From Mesorhizobium sp. B2-3-12 (GTDB lineage Bacteria; Pseudomonadota; Alphaproteobacteria; Rhizobiales; Rhizobiaceae): 64,000 nt of DNA. The first letter of the stretch is position 1; each line of letters begins with the position of its first letter. Below are positions 8,236-16,135 of this stretch, piece after piece. The translations under genes and the position numbers were made by a program. Location: NCBI RefSeq assembly GCF_006442205.1, contig NZ_VFVR01000011.1:60662-124661 (forward strand), written 5' to 3'. Below the pieces are notes generated by a model. That model was not told the origin of the DNA. It worked only from the letters and a program-made list of their open reading frames with translations, and searched no databases.

Positions 8236-9599
8236 CACGGTGCTTTCCCTGTGGTGGCCTTGACTGGCGGCCATGTGCCGATGGCCGGCGCGATGGCGCT
8301 CGACCGTGTCATGTCTTGCAGAACGTCCGCGAAAATGTCGGGACCGCCGAGCTTTCCCGATTTCAGCATCAGCGCCAGCGGATCCCCGGGCAAACCGGGG
8401 AGGTCGGCGATGGCGCGCGACAGACCGGGACCTTCATAGGCGCCCATGGCGATGCGGTCGATGCCGAGCGCCTTGACCACCGAGCCGGCGGTCTCGCCGC
8501 CGGCGACGACCAGCCGCCTCACGCCGAGGTCGCGCACCAGAATTCGTGCGATATCCGCCAGGATCTCTTCTGCTTTCGCGGCCACCGCCTCGCGGCCATG
8601 CGCCCGCTGCAGCGCCTCGACACTTGCCTGCGGTGCGGTCGTGGCGATCGCGATCATCGCATTGGGCAGATGCCGTTCGGCAAAGGCCCGCGCCTGCGCC
8701 ACGACATCGGCGCCGGCGAAGGCGCTGGCAAGGTCGATCGTCAGCACGGGATTGCCCTGCGCGAAGCGGTCGAGTTGTTCGATGGTGCGGTCGGCAACGC
8801 TGCCGGCAAGCACTGCCGCCGGACCGTCCACGGCTGGCAGACCGGCTGGGACGAGCTCTTTCCTGTCGAGCAATCCGTGCGCCAGCCAGGCCGGCGGCAG
8901 ATGCGCCGCGACCGAGGAATTGCCGGTCATCAGCGGCAGATCGAAGGCCGCTTGCGCGATTGCCGCCAGGTCGCACTCGCGGATTGTGTCGGTGACCAGC
9001 AGCGTCTCGCCGCGCGCGCTTTTCTCCCGCATGGCAGCCCGGATCGCTTCCGGGCCGGCATCGACGGTGAGGTAAGGCACCAGCCCGGCCTTGCCCCTGC
9101 TTTGCACCTGCAGGACACGCACCAGATTGGAATCGGTCATCGGCGTCAGCGGATCGAAGCGCTTGGGCGATTCGGCCAGCAATTGCGCGCCGCCGAACAT
9201 ATGGCCCTGATAGACCGTGCGGCCGGTTTCGCACAGCGCTGGCGTGAAAAGGGTCACGCTGCCGCCGAGCCGGTCCAGCAGCGCCTCCGCGCACGGACCG
9301 ATATTGCCGGTGGGCGTCGAATCGAAGGTGGCGCAATATTTGAAGAAGATCTGCCGCGCGCCCGCTTCGACCAGGCGGTCGGCGGCCTCGATCACCTGGC
9401 GCACCGCGTCGGCGGCGGCGATGACGCGGGTCTTGAGCAGGATCACATGCGCTGTCTTGCCGGGCAGGATCGGTGCTTCCAGCCCGACCGTGCATCCGGT
9501 CGCAACGCCGCGCGCCACCAGCATGGAGGCGAGTTCCGTGCCGCCGGTCAGGTCGTCGGCGATGGCGCCGAACAGAAGGGAGGGCTTCGACGCGGTCAT
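8235..9599 (-). CDS. otnK: OtnK-like four-carbon acid sugar kinase
   Basis: Protein of 454 residues of the former DUF1537 family, recognised by the N-terminal FGAIADDLTGGTELASMLV and the C-terminal VVAGGETAGSVVKALG nucleotide-binding block. The family phosphorylates four-carbon acid sugars or their 3-oxo forms (threonate/erythronate pathways). It is the first gene of a two-gene minus-strand operon with the aldolase and is divergent from a GntR regulator, with a TGATATCA palindrome in the gap. Slightly longer than usual for the family. Confidence 0.8.
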   Translation of the reverse strand: MTASKPSLLFGAIADDLTGGTELASMLVARGVATGCTVGLEAPILPGKTAHVILLKTRVIAAADAVRQVIEAADRLVEAGARQIFFKYCATFDSTPTGNIGPCAEALLDRLGGSVTLFTPALCETGRTVYQGHMFGGAQLLAESPKRFDPLTPMTDSNLVRVLQVQSRGKAGLVPYLTVDAGPEAIRAAMREKSARGETLLVTDTIRECDLAAIAQAAFDLPLMTGNSSVAAHLPPAWLAHGLLDRKELVPAGLPAVDGPAAVLAGSVADRTIEQLDRFAQGNPVLTIDLASAFAGADVVAQARAFAERHLPNAMIAIATTAPQASVEALQRAHGREAVAAKAEEILADIARILVRDLGVRRLVVAGGETAGSVVKALGIDRIAMGAYEGPGLSRAIADLPGLPGDPLALMLKSGKLGGPDIFADVLQDMTRSSAIAPAIGTWPPVKATTGKAP

Positions 9600-9662
9600 G
9601 CGGCTCGTTTCCTTGCCTCATTGATGTCGATGGCCTGTCTGATGTCGGTGGTCAGGCCGCAC

Positions 9663-9678
9663 GTGATATCATATACAC
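9663..9678. promoter_or_regulatory. Putative GntR operator, copy 1 (TGATATCA)
   Basis: TGATATCA (9664-9671) inside GTGATATCATATACAC, between the divergent otnK-like and gntR genes. It is an 8-bp relative of the exact 10-bp palindrome TGATATATCA upstream of two other genes in this island. The position suits autoregulation plus control of the kinase-aldolase operon. Confidence 0.5.
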
Positions 9679-9730
9679 AGCCCGCTCGACGCGGGTGATG
9701 CCTGCGCCCCGGCAAGGACGGAGACTGGAT

Positions 9731-10468
9731 GTGACTGCTTCCATCGCGCCTATCGCGCGCGACAATCTGACGACCCGCGTTTACGAAGAGCTTCGCCGCG
9801 CCATGATGGAAGGCCGTTTCTGGCCGGGCCATCGCTTCAAGATCCGCGATCTCGCCGCCAGCCTTCAGGTGTCCGAGACGCCGGTGCGCGAGGCGCTGAT
9901 GCAGTTGGTGCGCGAGAAGGGCCTCGAGATGGAGGCCGGCCGCTCGATCAACGTCGCCCAGTTGTCGCTCGCCCGGTATCTGGAGCTGCGCAGCATCCGC
10001 CTGCACCTCGAAGGCATGGCCGGTGCCGCGGCCACAACCCGGATCGAGCCGCGCGAAATCGACCGTCTGACGGTGGTGCATGAGAAGCTGATTGCCAACG
10101 AGGACAATGGCCGCTGGTTCGAGGCCGTCCGCGACAATTGGGAATTCCACCACTCGATCTACCAGGCGGCCGGCATGCCTGAACTGCTCGCCATCATCGA
10201 GGGCATTTGGCTGCGCAACGGACCGCTGGTCAACTATCAATACCCGCATGCCAGGCCGACCTATGACGGCCGCCACCGCCATCTCGACATCTTGGATGCA
10301 TTGCGCGCGCGCGACGAGAACGGCGTGCGCAAGGGTATCCAGCAGGACATGCTCGAAGGCGGCCGCCTGCTGGTCAAGGTGCTGGAACGGCTGAATGATG
10401 GCTCGGTGACGCCCGAAGAGCTGCGCGCGGCGGCCCAGAACGGCCGCCTGGTTTCGGCGGCCGGCTGA
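9731..10468 (+). CDS. GntR family regulator, FCD (FadR) type
   Basis: Regulator of 245 residues. The N-terminal winged helix-turn-helix reads LTTRVYEELRRAMMEGRFWPG then LQVSETPVREALMQLV, and an all-helical FCD effector domain follows (metal-ligand-type residues in RDNWEFHHSIYQAA and RHRHLDILDAL). The GTG at 9731 has GGAG seven bases upstream; an ATG at 9698 lacks a site. It is flanked by genes whose promoters share AT-rich palindromes, so it most likely controls the otnK, aminotransferase and E1 promoters in response to a carboxylate. Confidence 0.88.
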   Translation: MTASIAPIARDNLTTRVYEELRRAMMEGRFWPGHRFKIRDLAASLQVSETPVREALMQLVREKGLEMEAGRSINVAQLSLARYLELRSIRLHLEGMAGAAATTRIEPREIDRLTVVHEKLIANEDNGRWFEAVRDNWEFHHSIYQAAGMPELLAIIEGIWLRNGPLVNYQYPHARPTYDGRHRHLDILDALRARDENGVRKGIQQDMLEGGRLLVKVLERLNDGSVTPEELRAAAQNGRLVSAAG

Positions 10469-10500
10469 GCCTTTTCCACGCACGCGCGGCACGTGGCAGC

Positions 10501-11730
10501 TCACGCTGCATTCGCGGCGGCGGCCATGCCGGCGTCGGCGGCCTGCAGCACGAGGTCGATATCCCTGTCGGTATGGGCGGCGCTGAGGAACATGTTGTGC
10601 CGGGGGTGGAAATAAGCGCCCTCACGCAAGGCCGCCGAGCAGAAGGCATTGGCCAGTTTGAATTCGGCGTCGCCATCGAAGAGCACCATCGGCATCGAGG
10701 AGGGGCCGGTCTGGCGAAGCAGCAAGCCGTGCTTTTTCGCTGCCACGTCGAGGCCTGAACGCAGCCTGTCGCCGGCCTGCGTCATGCGGGTTACCGCGCC
10801 CGTGTCGCGAAGCGTGTTGATCGTGGCGATGGCCGCCGCCATGGCGACGGCGCCATACCAGAACGAGCCCGTTACATAGACCTTTGTCGCGGCTTCGCGG
10901 AAACGGTCGGTGCCGGTGATGGCGGCAAGCGGATAGCCATTGGCGATCGCCTTCGAGAAGGCCGACAGATCCGGCCGCACGCCGAGCGGTTCCCAGCTAC
11001 CGCCGAGATCGACGCGGAAGCCTGCCCGGACATCGTCGACGATCAGCGCCGCGTCGGCGGCGGTGCAGAGCTCCCGTGCCCGTTTGGCGAAATCGGCCGT
11101 CGGCAGCTCCTGGTCTCGGGCGATGTCATGCCGGAACGCGGTGACGACGACGGCGGCAAGGTCGTTGCCGGCCTGCTCGACGGCTGATTCCAGGCTGGCA
11201 ACGTCATTGTAGTCGAAATGGATGAGATGGGCGCGGTCCTCTGCGGTGACGCCGGCGAGCGAGGGCGTGCACCATGGCACCGCACCATGATAGGAGCCAC
11301 GCGCGACCAGCACCTTGCGTCGTCCGGTGCCGGCGCGCGCGATGGTTACGCAGGCCGTGGTGGCGTCCGTGCCGTTCTTCTGCAGCATCGCCCAGTCGGC
11401 ATGGGCGACGGTCTTGACCAGCAGTTCGGCGAGCTCGACCAGCACTTCACCGGGGCCGTTCATCGCGTCACCGAGGCTGCGCTGCCGTGCGGCCGCTTCC
11501 TCGACTGCCTGATGGTGGTGGCCGAGAATGTTCGGCCCCCAGCTGCACATCAGGTCGATGTATTCGCGTCCATCGACGTCCCAGACCCGGCAGCCGTCGG
11601 CGCGCTCGAAGAACTGCGGATAGGCGGAGCCGAGATAGCGCGTGGCCATGTGCCCCCACATGCCGCCCGGAATGACCGAGGCGGCACGCTCGCGCAGCAT
11701 CTGGTCCTTGGAGTTGATCAGGGAAGGCAT
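10501..11730 (-). CDS. Class III aminotransferase, glutamate-1-semialdehyde 2,1-aminomutase-like
   Basis: PLP enzyme of 409 residues. Family blocks visible are VWDVDGREYIDLMCSWG, the cofactor Asp in LIVDDVRAGFR, and the Schiff-base Lys in SAFSKAIANGYPLAA. It resembles the GSA-aminomutase branch, whose members in catabolic islands are often transaminases of unusual amines rather than haem-pathway enzymes. It stands alone downstream of its own palindrome (11749-11758), next to the solute-binding protein gene. It may remove the amino group from the imported compound. Confidence 0.85.
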   Translation of the reverse strand: MPSLINSKDQMLRERAASVIPGGMWGHMATRYLGSAYPQFFERADGCRVWDVDGREYIDLMCSWGPNILGHHHQAVEEAAARQRSLGDAMNGPGEVLVELAELLVKTVAHADWAMLQKNGTDATTACVTIARAGTGRRKVLVARGSYHGAVPWCTPSLAGVTAEDRAHLIHFDYNDVASLESAVEQAGNDLAAVVVTAFRHDIARDQELPTADFAKRARELCTAADAALIVDDVRAGFRVDLGGSWEPLGVRPDLSAFSKAIANGYPLAAITGTDRFREAATKVYVTGSFWYGAVAMAAAIATINTLRDTGAVTRMTQAGDRLRSGLDVAAKKHGLLLRQTGPSSMPMVLFDGDAEFKLANAFCSAALREGAYFHPRHNMFLSAAHTDRDIDLVLQAADAGMAAAANAA

Positions 11731-11748
11731 CGGGAGATCTCCGCTCTT

Positions 11749-11758
11749 TGATATATCA
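11749..11758. promoter_or_regulatory. Putative GntR operator, copy 2 (TGATATATCA)
   Basis: Perfect 10-bp palindrome 18 bp upstream of the aminotransferase start, in an AT-rich patch. It is identical to 15695-15704 upstream of the E1 gene and close to the TGATATCA at 9664. The spacing suits repression by a FadR-type regulator. Confidence 0.55.
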
Positions 11759-11769
11759 TATATTAATAT

Positions 11770-11800
11770 GAATGCTGGAAGCCCACGATTTCCGGCATTC
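11770..11800. repeat. Stem-loop between aminotransferase promoter and binding-protein gene
   Basis: GAATGCTGGAA (11770-11780) can pair with TTCCGGCATTC (11790-11800) apart from one G-U pair, leaving a 9-nt loop. It lies beside a second stem-loop at 11814-11836, both in the 118-bp gap after the binding-protein gene. Confidence 0.35.
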
Positions 11801-11813
11801 CAGGGTGGAGAAA

Positions 11814-11836
11814 CGGGGAGGCGTATGGCCTCCCCG
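11814..11836 (-). terminator. Terminator of the binding-protein transcript
   Basis: CGGGGAGGC (11814-11822) and GCCTCCCCG (11828-11836) form a perfect 9-bp GC stem with a 5-nt loop. Read on the minus strand it follows the binding-protein stop by 12 bp and is trailed by a short T run (TTTCTCC). This separates the E1/binding-protein unit from the aminotransferase. Confidence 0.6.
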
Positions 11837-11848
11837 CCATCTCGTCGT

Positions 11849-13447
11849 TCAGTGGCTGAGTTCGGCCAGCGGCAGGTTGCAGCAGGCGCTGTAGCGCACG
11901 CCCTTGACGTCGGACTTGTAGGCCAGGATCAGGTTCGGACTGACCAGCGGCAGGATGACCCTGTCCTTGATCATCTCTTCGCCGGCCTGGTGCCAGAGCT
12001 TGGCGGCCTCATCGCCGCTCGCCGCGAGCGCCGCCTTGTAGAGTTCGGACTCCTTCGGGTTGAGCACCGACGGCTCGCGCTCCGCGCCGGCGCGGCGTGC
12101 CCACGGGCTGCCCTTGGTCATGGCGAAATACTCGATGTACTGCGAGGTGCCGTAATAGTCCGGCGCGTAGAACACGGCCGTCATCGGGATGCCGTCGCCA
12201 TTGATGCGCTCGCGCCAGTTGGCGAAGGGGATAGGCTGCAGGTCGAGCTTGATGTTGACCTTGGCCAGATCCTGCTGGACCTTCTGCATCAACAGCGACA
12301 GGTCGACGCCGTAGACGTTCATGCCCGGGAAGGCCGCTTCCATCTCGAATCCGTCGGCGTGGCCGGCCTTGGCCAAAAGGTCCTTTGCCTTGGCGAGGTC
12401 ATAGGGCTGCGCCTCAAAGCCCGAGCCGCCGGGGAAACCGAGCGGGATCGGCGCGCTGATCAGCTGGCCCTCGGAGCCGATGGTGAAGTCGAGGATGCTG
12501 GGGCGGTCCAGCGCCAGCGAGATCGCCTCGCGCACCTCGGGCGTCAGCGGCACCTTGTTGGCCTTGGCGCCCGGCGACAATGCCACGTAGATGAAGTTGT
12601 AGGAGGGCACCGTCTCGATCTTGACGTCGCTGCCCGTCATCGTCTTGGCCGTGTCGGGATCGATCTGCATGGCGATGTCGGCGGTGCCGCTCTGCAGCAT
12701 CTGCGCCTGCGCCACGGCGTCCTTGGTCTGACGGATGACGACTTCGCTCAGCGCCGGTGCCTTGCGCCAGTATTTGTCGTTGCGCACCAGGCGCACTTCC
12801 GAATTGGGCTCATAGGATTTGAGCACGAACGGCGCGCTCCCGGCCGAATGCGCCAGGAACCAGGCTTCGGCATTGTCGGTGGTCGAAGCGTCCGCGCCGG
12901 CCTTGGCGCCGGCTTCGGAAGCGACCTTGCTGTTGACGACGGCCGTGTAGGGCGCGGCGGCGATATTGAGGAATTCCGAGCTCGGCGCCACCATCTTGAC
13001 CACGACCGTATGCGCGTCAGGCGTCTCGATCGAGGCGACATTGTCCATCAGGAACGAGGCGCTGCCCTTCAGGTTCTTCAGCCGCTCCCACGACCATTTC
13101 ACATCTTTGGCCTCGACCGGCGAGCCGTCGGCGAATTTGGCGGCCGGATCGAGCGTGAAGGTGAAGCTGGTCTGGTCGGCATTGCCTTCCCACTTGGAAG
13201 CCAGCAGCGGGATCAGCTTGTTGTCCTTGTCCAGCGTCAGCAGCGATTCATAGACGCTCGAATTGTAGATCTGGCAGGTGTCGCAAAAGGCGCGGTGCGG
13301 ATCGAGCGAGTTGAGGTCGATGTTGCGCGCGATGACCAGAGGCTTCTCGCTCTGCGCGAAGGTCGCGGGTGCCCAGAACGCACTGGTGGCCAGAAGCACG
13401 GCTGCCAGCATTGTTGCCCTGGTCTTGTGTCTCGGTAGCATCGTCAT
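11849..13447 (-). CDS. ABC transporter substrate-binding protein, SBP family 5 (Dpp/Opp type)
   Basis: Periplasmic binding protein of about 532 residues. An N-terminal signal peptide is visible (TMLAAVLLATSAFWAPATFA), followed by the family-5 opening (IARNIDLNSLDPHRAF) and the signature-like stretch KWSWERLKNLKG. The ATG at 13447 has GGGAG seven bases upstream and is preferred over the ATG at 13453. It is the only binding protein in the island and so probably serves the permease/ATPase operon at 828-4796, although it lies 7 kb away on the other strand. It follows the E1 gene by 48 bp. Confidence 0.9.
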   Translation of the reverse strand: MTMLPRHKTRATMLAAVLLATSAFWAPATFAQSEKPLVIARNIDLNSLDPHRAFCDTCQIYNSSVYESLLTLDKDNKLIPLLASKWEGNADQTSFTFTLDPAAKFADGSPVEAKDVKWSWERLKNLKGSASFLMDNVASIETPDAHTVVVKMVAPSSEFLNIAAAPYTAVVNSKVASEAGAKAGADASTTDNAEAWFLAHSAGSAPFVLKSYEPNSEVRLVRNDKYWRKAPALSEVVIRQTKDAVAQAQMLQSGTADIAMQIDPDTAKTMTGSDVKIETVPSYNFIYVALSPGAKANKVPLTPEVREAISLALDRPSILDFTIGSEGQLISAPIPLGFPGGSGFEAQPYDLAKAKDLLAKAGHADGFEMEAAFPGMNVYGVDLSLLMQKVQQDLAKVNIKLDLQPIPFANWRERINGDGIPMTAVFYAPDYYGTSQYIEYFAMTKGSPWARRAGAEREPSVLNPKESELYKAALAASGDEAAKLWHQAGEEMIKDRVILPLVSPNLILAYKSDVKGVRYSACCNLPLAELSH

Positions 13448-13495
13448 GTCCATTCTCCCATTTTCTTGTCGGATCGTTGTGGCAATGCGTTCGCT

Positions 13496-15670
13496 CTACC
13501 CGCCCACGCCAGTGAGGGATCGAAGCGCGGCCTTGAGCTTGTCGGCGCCGCCCAATGCGGCCCGGTTCAGCGGGGCCGATACGACAGGAGCCGAGAGGCT
13601 TCCCGTCACATGCAGGATCTCGTGGTCGAGATAGTCGAACACGCGGTCCTGAATCTCCTGCGTCAATCGCCCGCCGAGCGACAGCCCGCGCTGCACCTGT
13701 TCGACGATGGCGACCCGGTTTGTCTTGCGGATAGAAGCTTCCACCAGCGGCCAGTCGAGCCCGGTCGGGTCGAGGCTGCGCAGGTCGATGATCTCGGCAT
13801 CGACGCCGCTTTCCTCGGCCACCTGCATGGCCAGCGAAACCATGCTGGCGCTGGTGAGCAAGGTGCAGGCACTGCCCGGCCTGACGATCTTGCCTTTGCC
13901 CAATCGCACGCAATAGTCGCGGTCGTCGGTTGGTAAGGGACCTTCGCTCGCAAACAGTTCGACATGTTCGATGACGACGACCGGATCGTCGCATTTCAAC
14001 GCCGAATTCATCAGGCCGACATAGTCGAAGGGCGTCGTCGGCGCGACGATGCGCCAGCCCGGATAGAGCGCGAACAGGCCGGACGGATCGCCCGAATGCT
14101 GCGAGCCGTAGCCGGTGTGCGGCGACACCCGCACTCGCACCACGATCGGTACCGGAAAGCCGCCGCCGAACATGTGGCGCACCTTGCTCACCGCGTTGAA
14201 CAACTGATCGGCCGCGACCAGGCAGAAGTCGCCAAACATGATCTCGACGATCGGACGAAGGCCGCAGAGTGCCGCGCCAAGCGCCACGCCGACAAAACCG
14301 TTCTCCGCGATCGGCATGGCCAGCACGCGTTCGGGCCAGCGCTCCAGCGCGCCCTTGGTGGCGCCAGACACACCGCCGCGCAGCCGATGCACATCCTCGC
14401 CCATGATGACGATGCGCGGGTCCTGTTCCATGGCGCGTGCGATGACTTCCGACGCGGCGGCCATGAACTTGACTGGCCGGGTCTCGGCCGGCGGCAGGTC
14501 CTCGATTTCCAGGAAATGCTCGTCCTTCAGTTCCGACAGGTCGCCGCGGATCTGGTTGTCGACCTCTTCGGCGCTTGGCCACAAATGATCGGGAATGCGC
14601 AACGCATTGCCGCTGGTTTCGGTCAGTGTGTCAGCTGCGGTGTTGACCACCTCCATGACGCGCTGCTCAAGGGTCGCGAGATCGGACCCATTGAGCACGC
14701 CCATCGTCTTCAGGCGCGCCGCCATGGTGACAAGCGGGTCGCGTGCCTTCCAGGCATCCTCCTCGGCGCGCGTGCGATAGCCGAACTCGCTGCCCGGCCG
14801 TGCGCCGCTCTGATGCAGGAAGCGGTAGCAGAGCGCTTCGACCAGCACCGGGCCGCCTTCCTCCTCGATCGTGCGCCGCGCCTCGCACATGGCGTGGTGC
14901 ACGGCCAACACATCCATGCCGTCGCATTCGATGCCGCGAAACCCCAGCATCGGACCGCGTGAGGCGAGACGCGTCTCGCGCGTCTGCTCGTTGACATGGG
15001 TGGAGACGGCATAAAGATTGTTTTCGGCGAAGAAGATGACCGGCAGCCTGTAGAGTGCGGCTATGTTCATCGCCTCATAGGCCGGACCCGCCATCATCGT
15101 GCCGTCGCCGAAAAAGGCGACCGAGATGTTGCCGGTGCCGAGCAGTTTGTCGGCCAGCGCATAGCCGGCCGCATGCGGCAGGTTGCCGCCGATGATGGCA
15201 CTGGTGCCGGGAATGCCGGAGGCGTCATCACGCATGTGCATCGAGCCGCCGCGCCCGCCGCAATAGCCCGCATTGAGGCCCATGATCTCGGCCATCAGGC
15301 CGCGCACCGAGCCCTGCATGTCCGGATTGAAATCGTCGCGTAGCGGATCGAATTGCGGCGGCGTCCGCGCGTTGACCAGCTTTGCCAGCACCTGATGGTG
15401 GGCGCGGTGGGTGCCGTTGATGCGATCGCCGGTGCGCAGCATGGACATCGCGCCGACCGCCGTGGCCTCCTGCCCGATGCTGGCATGCGCCGGCCCATGC
15501 ACCAACCCGGCATTGGCCAGGTCGAGCACCTTTTCCTCGAACCGGCGGATCAGCAGCATCTGGTGGTACCAGCGCACCAGGCTCGGTACCTCGGCGCTGG
15601 CCCAGTCGGACTCCCCGACCTCGAGCCGCGACCAGGGCGCCGATGGCTGGATCGCTGTCTGCTGGACCAT
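13496..15670 (-). CDS. Fused E1 alpha-beta subunit of a 2-oxoacid/acetoin-type dehydrogenase (TPP)
   Basis: Protein of 724 residues joining an E1-alpha domain and an E1-beta domain. The alpha part (about 1-340) has the TPP motif GDGTMMAGPAYEAMN ending in AENNLYAVST. The beta part (about 395-720) has IMGEDVHRLRGGVSG, AENGFVGVALGAALCGL and VRVRVSPHTGYG. Such E1 enzymes decarboxylate branched or short 2-oxoacids or cleave acetoin. No E2 or E3 gene is adjacent, so it may use components encoded elsewhere or act as a stand-alone TPP enzyme. Two operator types lie upstream (15695-15704 and 15774-15796). Confidence 0.85.
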   Translation of the reverse strand: MVQQTAIQPSAPWSRLEVGESDWASAEVPSLVRWYHQMLLIRRFEEKVLDLANAGLVHGPAHASIGQEATAVGAMSMLRTGDRINGTHRAHHQVLAKLVNARTPPQFDPLRDDFNPDMQGSVRGLMAEIMGLNAGYCGGRGGSMHMRDDASGIPGTSAIIGGNLPHAAGYALADKLLGTGNISVAFFGDGTMMAGPAYEAMNIAALYRLPVIFFAENNLYAVSTHVNEQTRETRLASRGPMLGFRGIECDGMDVLAVHHAMCEARRTIEEEGGPVLVEALCYRFLHQSGARPGSEFGYRTRAEEDAWKARDPLVTMAARLKTMGVLNGSDLATLEQRVMEVVNTAADTLTETSGNALRIPDHLWPSAEEVDNQIRGDLSELKDEHFLEIEDLPPAETRPVKFMAAASEVIARAMEQDPRIVIMGEDVHRLRGGVSGATKGALERWPERVLAMPIAENGFVGVALGAALCGLRPIVEIMFGDFCLVAADQLFNAVSKVRHMFGGGFPVPIVVRVRVSPHTGYGSQHSGDPSGLFALYPGWRIVAPTTPFDYVGLMNSALKCDDPVVVIEHVELFASEGPLPTDDRDYCVRLGKGKIVRPGSACTLLTSASMVSLAMQVAEESGVDAEIIDLRSLDPTGLDWPLVEASIRKTNRVAIVEQVQRGLSLGGRLTQEIQDRVFDYLDHEILHVTGSLSAPVVSAPLNRAALGGADKLKAALRSLTGVGG

Positions 15671-15694
15671 TTACGCTAGTTCCATTCTGGTAGA

Positions 15695-15704
15695 TGATAT
15701 ATCA
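15695..15704. promoter_or_regulatory. Putative GntR operator, copy 3 (TGATATATCA)
   Basis: Exact copy of the 11749-11758 palindrome, located 24 bp upstream of the E1 start codon. With the other copies it points to one GntR regulon within the island. Confidence 0.55.
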
Positions 15705-15773
15705 AATATTTTCTCACTCGATTGCGGCAGGTATTTTCTGGGCACCGGCATCGCTTTGCGGATCTGCCCGAAC

Positions 15774-15796
15774 AAATGGAATTAAATTTCATTTTT
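15774..15796. promoter_or_regulatory. IclR-like operator, copy 2
   Basis: Core TGGAATTAAATTTCA (15777-15791) within a 23-bp element that is the inverted near-copy (one mismatch) of 704-726. It lies 103 bp upstream of the E1 gene. The rest of the 465-bp gap 15671-16135 holds the GntR palindrome and a GCA-rich site (16032-16043), and otherwise nothing I recognise. Confidence 0.6.
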
Positions 15797-16031
15797 CGTG
15801 CGAAGCCGAGACTAAGCCGGGACGGCGCTGTTTCGCAAGAGGGAATTTTCGGGACATCCGACCCGTCGGCACACCGTTTGGTGTCGTCTTCGGTTCGGCC
15901 GACGCTGTTTGTCCGATTGCCGTCCGGCTTGTCGATGGCCGTCCGATGGCCAGGCGATCTCTCGGCGATCGCCCGGCTGTAAGACAAGGTGACCGGATTT
16001 GCCATTGAGCGTGGGGTGCGATAGGTTATAT

Positions 16032-16043
16032 TGCACTGCACAA
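16032..16043 (+). promoter_or_regulatory. GCA-rich motif (PhaR/AniA-like) upstream of exoQ
   Basis: TGCACTGCACAA fits the degenerate pattern TGCRNYGCASMA, which I recall as the consensus for the rhizobial PhaR regulator. It lies 93 bp before the exoQ start. Similar sites precede exoY, exoX, the lasso precursor, the nucleotidyltransferase, exoL and exoZ. Confidence 0.45.
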
Positions 16044-16135
16044 TGGAGACGCCGTTTCTTGTACGCCCCTGTTTGCGGATATGCCGGCTGGTTTGCGGCC
16101 TGCCGGTTCCGGGTCGTGTCGACGGGACCCTTTAG

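Noticed and set aside
10501..11730. hemL of tetrapyrrole synthesis
   Set aside because: The gene is in a catabolic island under a GntR-type palindrome, and this aminotransferase branch is widely used in catabolism.
11642..13438. 598-residue open reading on the plus strand
   Set aside because: It lies opposite the substrate-binding protein gene, which has a signal peptide and family motifs; the plus reading is an Arg/Asp/His-rich shadow caused by high GC.
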